This document shows, piece by piece, positions 61,172-64,000 of a stretch of 64,000 nucleotides of DNA. A program made the position numbers and the translations under genes. The stretch is from Streptomyces coacervatus (GTDB lineage Bacteria; Actinomycetota; Actinomycetes; Streptomycetales; Streptomycetaceae). Location of the stretch: contig NZ_JARHTP010000001.1 in assembly GCF_029223485.1 (NCBI RefSeq), positions 62,001 through 126,000 on the forward strand, in the 5' to 3' direction. The notes beneath the pieces are model-generated. The model saw only the letters and a list, made by a program, of their open reading frames with translations. It ran no database searches and was not told the origin of the DNA. Within the stretch, counting starts at the first letter, position 1; every line of letters begins with the position of its first letter.

Positions 61172-61574
61172 CGCGGGACTCCAGGCATGAGGGTGACGAC
61201 TGGGAGAGCGCCCGGGTGCGCCGAGGGAGGCCCGACCGAGGTCGAAGCCGTGGCGCACCGGGTGCGTGAAAAGGAATGCGGGTGTTGCCGGGCTGCAAGC
61301 GCACACGCCCGGTGCCTGCCGTCGCCATGGGCGCGCACACGCCTGGAGCGAACGGTGGGGAATCCGACCGGCCCTGTCCCGTGGCCGGGTCGTGCTGCGG
61401 TACCTGATGTACCGAACCGACTGCTCTTACGACGGCTGCGTCACCAGGCCGCCGTAAGCAAGTGCGAGTGGGTAACTCGCTCGTCTGAGCTTAACCGGCG
61501 GGTAACGAGCGCGCTAGTCCCCGTGTTTGTGATGTACGTCCCGAGAGATCGGCATCCCCTCTAATCTCGGTGTC
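61172..61574. promoter_or_regulatory. Divergent intergenic region with GGGTAAC repeats and -10-like site
   Basis: This 403-bp gap has no gene. GGGTAAC occurs at 61470-61476 and 61500-61506, 30 bp apart in direct orientation, flanked by CTCGCTCG and GAGCGCG. TAATCT at 61562-61567 is a good -10 hexamer only 8 bp before ATG 61575, so the HEAT-repeat mRNA may be leaderless. Confidence 0.4.
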
Positions 61575-62150
61575 ATGGACGAAGAGTTGCGATCACTCAC
61601 GGAGCGTTTACGGGAGGAGTCGGGAGCGTCCGCCGCATACGACCGTCTCGTGGCGACCGGCGACCCGGACGAGCTGGCGCGGGTGCTCACCGAGCCCGGG
61701 CAGCCGCTGTGGGCCAGGGAGCTGGCCGCGTTCCGGCTGGGGCTTGCGGGCGACCGGCGTGCCTTCGAGTCCCTCGTCCTGTTCCTGAACCATCGCGATC
61801 CGCAGCGCTGTGCCTCCGCGGCCCACGCCCTCGCCCGCCTCGACGACCCGCGCACCGCCCGCGCGGCGGCCGCCCTCGCCACCAACGAGCTGCGCGTCGC
61901 CTATGCGCTGCACCCGGTCCGGCTCCTTGCGGAGCTGCGCGCCCCCGAGTCCGTGCCTGCGCTGATCACCACACTGGAGCGCAGACTGCGCCCGCACGAT
62001 CCGTACCGGCGGGTGGCGCTCGCCTGTGTGGAGGGGCTCGGCGACCTGGAGGACGCCCGCGCCAGACCCGTACTCAACGAGGCACTCGCCCACCCGGCGC
62101 TCGCTCAGGCGGCGGTGCGGGCGCTGTCACGGATCCCGAAGCAGAGGTGA
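61575..62150 (+). CDS. HEAT-repeat protein
   Basis: A 191-residue all-helical protein. ARELAAFRLGLAGDRRAFES, AASAAHALARLDDPRTARA and ALACVEGLGDLEDARARPVL are successive HEAT/PBS-lyase-type repeats, ending in HPALAQAAVRALSRIPKQR. Such proteins are protein-binding scaffolds; no enzymatic residues are seen. The gene is probably leaderless (TAATCT 8 bp upstream) and is divergent from the dehydrogenase gene. Confidence 0.85.
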   Translation: MDEELRSLTERLREESGASAAYDRLVATGDPDELARVLTEPGQPLWARELAAFRLGLAGDRRAFESLVLFLNHRDPQRCASAAHALARLDDPRTARAAAALATNELRVAYALHPVRLLAELRAPESVPALITTLERRLRPHDPYRRVALACVEGLGDLEDARARPVLNEALAHPALAQAAVRALSRIPKQR

Positions 62151-62204
62151 CGCAGGCCTACGGGTGGGGCTGTCGGTCCGTCAACTCCCGACCCTGCAGG
62201 CTGC

Positions 62205-62603
62205 TCACTCGCCCACGACCGCGAACGCCTCGATCTCCATGAGGAACTCCGGGCGGGCCAGCGCGGCGACCTGTACCGCGGAGGCCGCGGGGAGCCTGTC
62301 GTCGGGTATGTGTACGGCGCGGGCCGCGCGGATCGCGGGCAGGTGCGCCATGTCCGTGACGAAGTAGGTGAGTTTGACGATGTCGTCGAAGGCTGCCCCG
62401 GCGGCGGCCAGACAGCGTCGGAGGTTCTCGAAGACCTGGCGGGCCTGGGCCTCGGGGTCGCCCGCGCCGACGGGCTTGCCGTCCTCGTCCAACGCGATCT
62501 GGCCGGCGATCGCGACGAAACGCCCGGTGCCCATGACGACGTGGCTGTACTGGGCGGCGGGGAAGACCCCGTCGGGGGCGGTAATCCTGGTCAGCTCACT
62601 CAT
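62205..62603 (-). CDS. RidA/YjgF-family protein
   Basis: A 132-residue Rid-type protein: YSHVVMGTGRFVAIAGQIAL, QARQVFENLRRCLAAAGA, DIVKLTYFVTDM and ASAVQVAALARPEFLMEIEA. The usual Arg of RidA (PxRSxxxVxxL) is replaced here by Ala-Ser-Ala, so the imine/enamine deaminase activity of true RidA may be absent. ATG 62603. It lies 61 bp downstream of the TAP-type peptidase gene on the same strand. Confidence 0.9.
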   Translation of the reverse strand: MSELTRITAPDGVFPAAQYSHVVMGTGRFVAIAGQIALDEDGKPVGAGDPEAQARQVFENLRRCLAAAGAAFDDIVKLTYFVTDMAHLPAIRAARAVHIPDDRLPAASAVQVAALARPEFLMEIEAFAVVGE

Positions 62604-62665
62604 GCGTCCATCGTGGACCATGGGTCTGACAACGCCCCCGACGGGACCTCGATGTCGCCGGGTGC

Positions 62666-64000
62666 TCAGCGGCGGAAGCCGAGCAGTCCGTGCAGCGTGG
62701 CGCCGTCGGTGGACCCGGACGGCCCCGCCGACATCGTGGCCGCCTTCGTGCTCAGCGGCTTGGGGTCGGGCGTCTTCGGGCACACCGCGTCGATCGCGCC
62801 GCCGCTGCGCGGCACCGTGCCGTCGGACAGATACGCAGCCAGGTACTTGTCCAGGCAGGCGTTCCCGCTCAGCGTGATGCCGTGGTTCCCGCCGCCCTGC
62901 TCGACCACGAAGCTCGAGCCGGCCAGCAGGCGGTGGACCGTCGCGCCGCCCTCGTACGGGGTGGCCGCGTCGTTGGTCGCCTGGAACAACAGCACCGGCG
63001 GCAGCTTGTCGTTGGCGATGTGCACCGGCTTCAGCGAGTCCGTCGGCCAGAAGGCGCACGGCGCGTTGTACCAGGCGTTGTTCCATGCCATGAACGGCGC
63101 CTTCTCGTACACCGCCCAGTTGTCCTTGCGCCACTGGTTCCAGTCGCGCGGCCAGGAGGCGTCACGGCACTGCACCGAGGCGTAGATGCTGTAGCCGTTG
63201 TCCCCGGACGCGTCGACGGCGGCGAAGTTCTGGTACGCCTCGACCAGCGGGTCGGAGTTCTTGTCGTTCACGTACGCCGCGAACGCCTCGGCCAGATGCG
63301 GCCAGTAGCCGTTGTAGTAGCCGCCGGGGACGAAGGTGTCCTCCAGCTCGGAGGCCCCCACCTTGCCGCCGGCCGGCTTCTTGGCGACCGCCTTGCGCAT
63401 CGCGTACCACTTGGCCTCGATCTTGGCCGGGTCGGTGCCGAGCTTGTACGTCGAGTCGTACTTGGCGATCCAGGCCATGAGGGCCTTCTGGCGGGCGTCG
63501 AAGGCGGAGTCCTGCGAGATGTTGTCGTCGTACCAGACACCGGTCGGGTCGACGATCGAGTCCAGGATCAGGCGCTTCACGCGCTGGGGGAAGAGCTTGG
63601 CGTAGACGGCGCCGAGGTAGGTGCCGTACGAGTAGCCGAAGTAGCTGGTCTGCCGGGCGCCCAGGGCCGCGCGGATCGAGTCCATGTCCTGTACGGCCTG
63701 AATGGTGTTGATGTACGGCAGCAGGCCCCCGTACTTTGTGCCGCAGGCGGCGGCGAAGGACTTGGCGCGGTCGAGGTTGGCCTTCTCCAGGGCCGGAGTG
63801 CTCGGCACGGAGTCCGGGCGCACCGGGTTGAAGTGCCCTGGTTTGCAGTCGAGGGCGGGCTTGCTCTTGCCCACCCCGCGCGGGTCGAAGCCGATGACGT
63901 CGTACTGGGCCGCGACCGCCTTGGGCAGCGACGACGCGACGAATCCGGCGAGCGTGAGGCCGCTGCCGCCGGGACCGCCCGGGTTGACCAGCAGCGGGCC
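62666..64000 (-). CDS. Alpha/beta-hydrolase, TAP-type secreted peptidase (5' end beyond window)
   Basis: At least 444 residues; the frame runs off the window edge at 64000 and the start lies outside. The oxyanion region VNPGGPGGSGLTLAG, then FDPRGVGKSKPALDC, nucleophile elbow FGYSYGTYLGAVYAK (Ser) and the C-terminal TAP-like domain PPVLLFQATNDAATPYEGGA with Asp and a late GGGNHGI His identify the tripeptidyl aminopeptidase family of Streptomyces. Members are normally secreted or lipid-anchored serine exopeptidases; the signal sequence cannot be checked here. Confidence 0.9.
   Translation of the reverse strand, partial: GPLLVNPGGPGGSGLTLAGFVASSLPKAVAAQYDVIGFDPRGVGKSKPALDCKPGHFNPVRPDSVPSTPALEKANLDRAKSFAAACGTKYGGLLPYINTIQAVQDMDSIRAALGARQTSYFGYSYGTYLGAVYAKLFPQRVKRLILDSIVDPTGVWYDDNISQDSAFDARQKALMAWIAKYDSTYKLGTDPAKIEAKWYAMRKAVAKKPAGGKVGASELEDTFVPGGYYNGYWPHLAEAFAAYVNDKNSDPLVEAYQNFAAVDASGDNGYSIYASVQCRDASWPRDWNQWRKDNWAVYEKAPFMAWNNAWYNAPCAFWPTDSLKPVHIANDKLPPVLLFQATNDAATPYEGGATVHRLLAGSSFVVEQGGGNHGITLSGNACLDKYLAAYLSDGTVPRSGGAIDAVCPKTPDPKPLSTKAATMSAGPSGSTDGATLHGLLGFRR

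Noticed and set aside
59432..61564. 710-codon plus-strand frame opposite the 3-hydroxyacyl-CoA dehydrogenase
   Set aside because: The minus strand encodes a duplicated dehydrogenase with all motifs; the plus frame is its antisense shadow.

Overview
This 64 kb window is high-GC chromosomal DNA from an actinomycete, almost certainly Streptomyces or a close relative such as Kitasatospora. The codon third positions are almost all G or C, GTG starts are frequent, and ATGA stop/start overlaps are common. Palindromic intergenic repeats typical of Streptomyces are present. The gene set (F420-type flavoprotein, ethylmalonyl-CoA pathway, BlaI/M56 pairs, many secreted hydrolases) agrees. I saw no rRNA, tRNA, CRISPR array, transposase or phage gene.

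Layout. (1) 1-7.25 kb: a pyrimidine/hydantoin catabolism operon with aminotransferase (partial), PucR regulator, beta-ureidopropionase-type amidohydrolase, dihydropyrimidinase, F420-type LLM oxidoreductase and NCS1 transporter. (2) 7.3-17.3 kb: mixed genes, including a secreted protein, an AhpD-like protein with a methyltransferase remnant behind it, a NarL-type two-component pair, a secreted phospholipase D, a gamma-glutamyltranspeptidase homologue, an IMPase-like phosphatase, a phytoene-desaturase-like flavoprotein and a macrodomain protein. (3) 17.3-26.1 kb: a secreted M1 peptidase, divergent from a four-gene set. That set encodes a glycine-rich repeat protein with a leader-like N-terminus, a zinc-ribbon/FHA/PqqD-like/M50 membrane protease, a receptor-type Ser/Thr kinase and a membrane pseudokinase. 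This is the best candidate for an undescribed system. (4) 26.4-38.3 kb: a cell-envelope block (DedA, two PAP2 phosphatases, an OmpR-type two-component pair, two COG4705 membrane proteins, a flippase-like protein and a GT-C glycosyltransferase). It is bracketed by two mirror-image BlaI-M56 modules with dyad operators facing inward.

(5) 38.4-49.9 kb: an MFS transporter, alkylation repair (AdaA-AlkA fusion and Ogt), a DeoR regulator, a complete ferredoxin/ferredoxin reductase/P450 set, an NAD/ADP-ribose group (sirtuin, Nudix, ADP-ribosylglycohydrolase) and glycerate kinase. (6) 50.2-61.2 kb: phosphatidylserine synthase and decarboxylase, then the ethylmalonyl-CoA pathway operon (ccr, meaA, HpcH/HpaI lyase, MaoC hydratase, acyl-CoA dehydrogenase). 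A TetR regulator and a tandem-duplicated 3-hydroxyacyl-CoA dehydrogenase lie upstream. (7) 61.5-64 kb: a HEAT-repeat protein, a RidA protein and a partial secreted TAP-type peptidase.

How the parts work together. The pyrimidine operon imports and hydrolyses reduced pyrimidines or hydantoins, and the aminotransferase deals with the resulting beta-amino acid. The ethylmalonyl-CoA genes convert crotonyl-CoA through ethylmalonyl-, methylsuccinyl- and mesaconyl-CoA to glyoxylate and propionyl-CoA, supplying C2 assimilation and polyketide extender units. The kinase/FHA/protease/glycine-rich set suggests phosphorylation-controlled proteolysis or maturation of a repeat protein; that is inference from domain content and a striking threonine distribution. 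Domain calls were made by eye from motifs; no database search was run.
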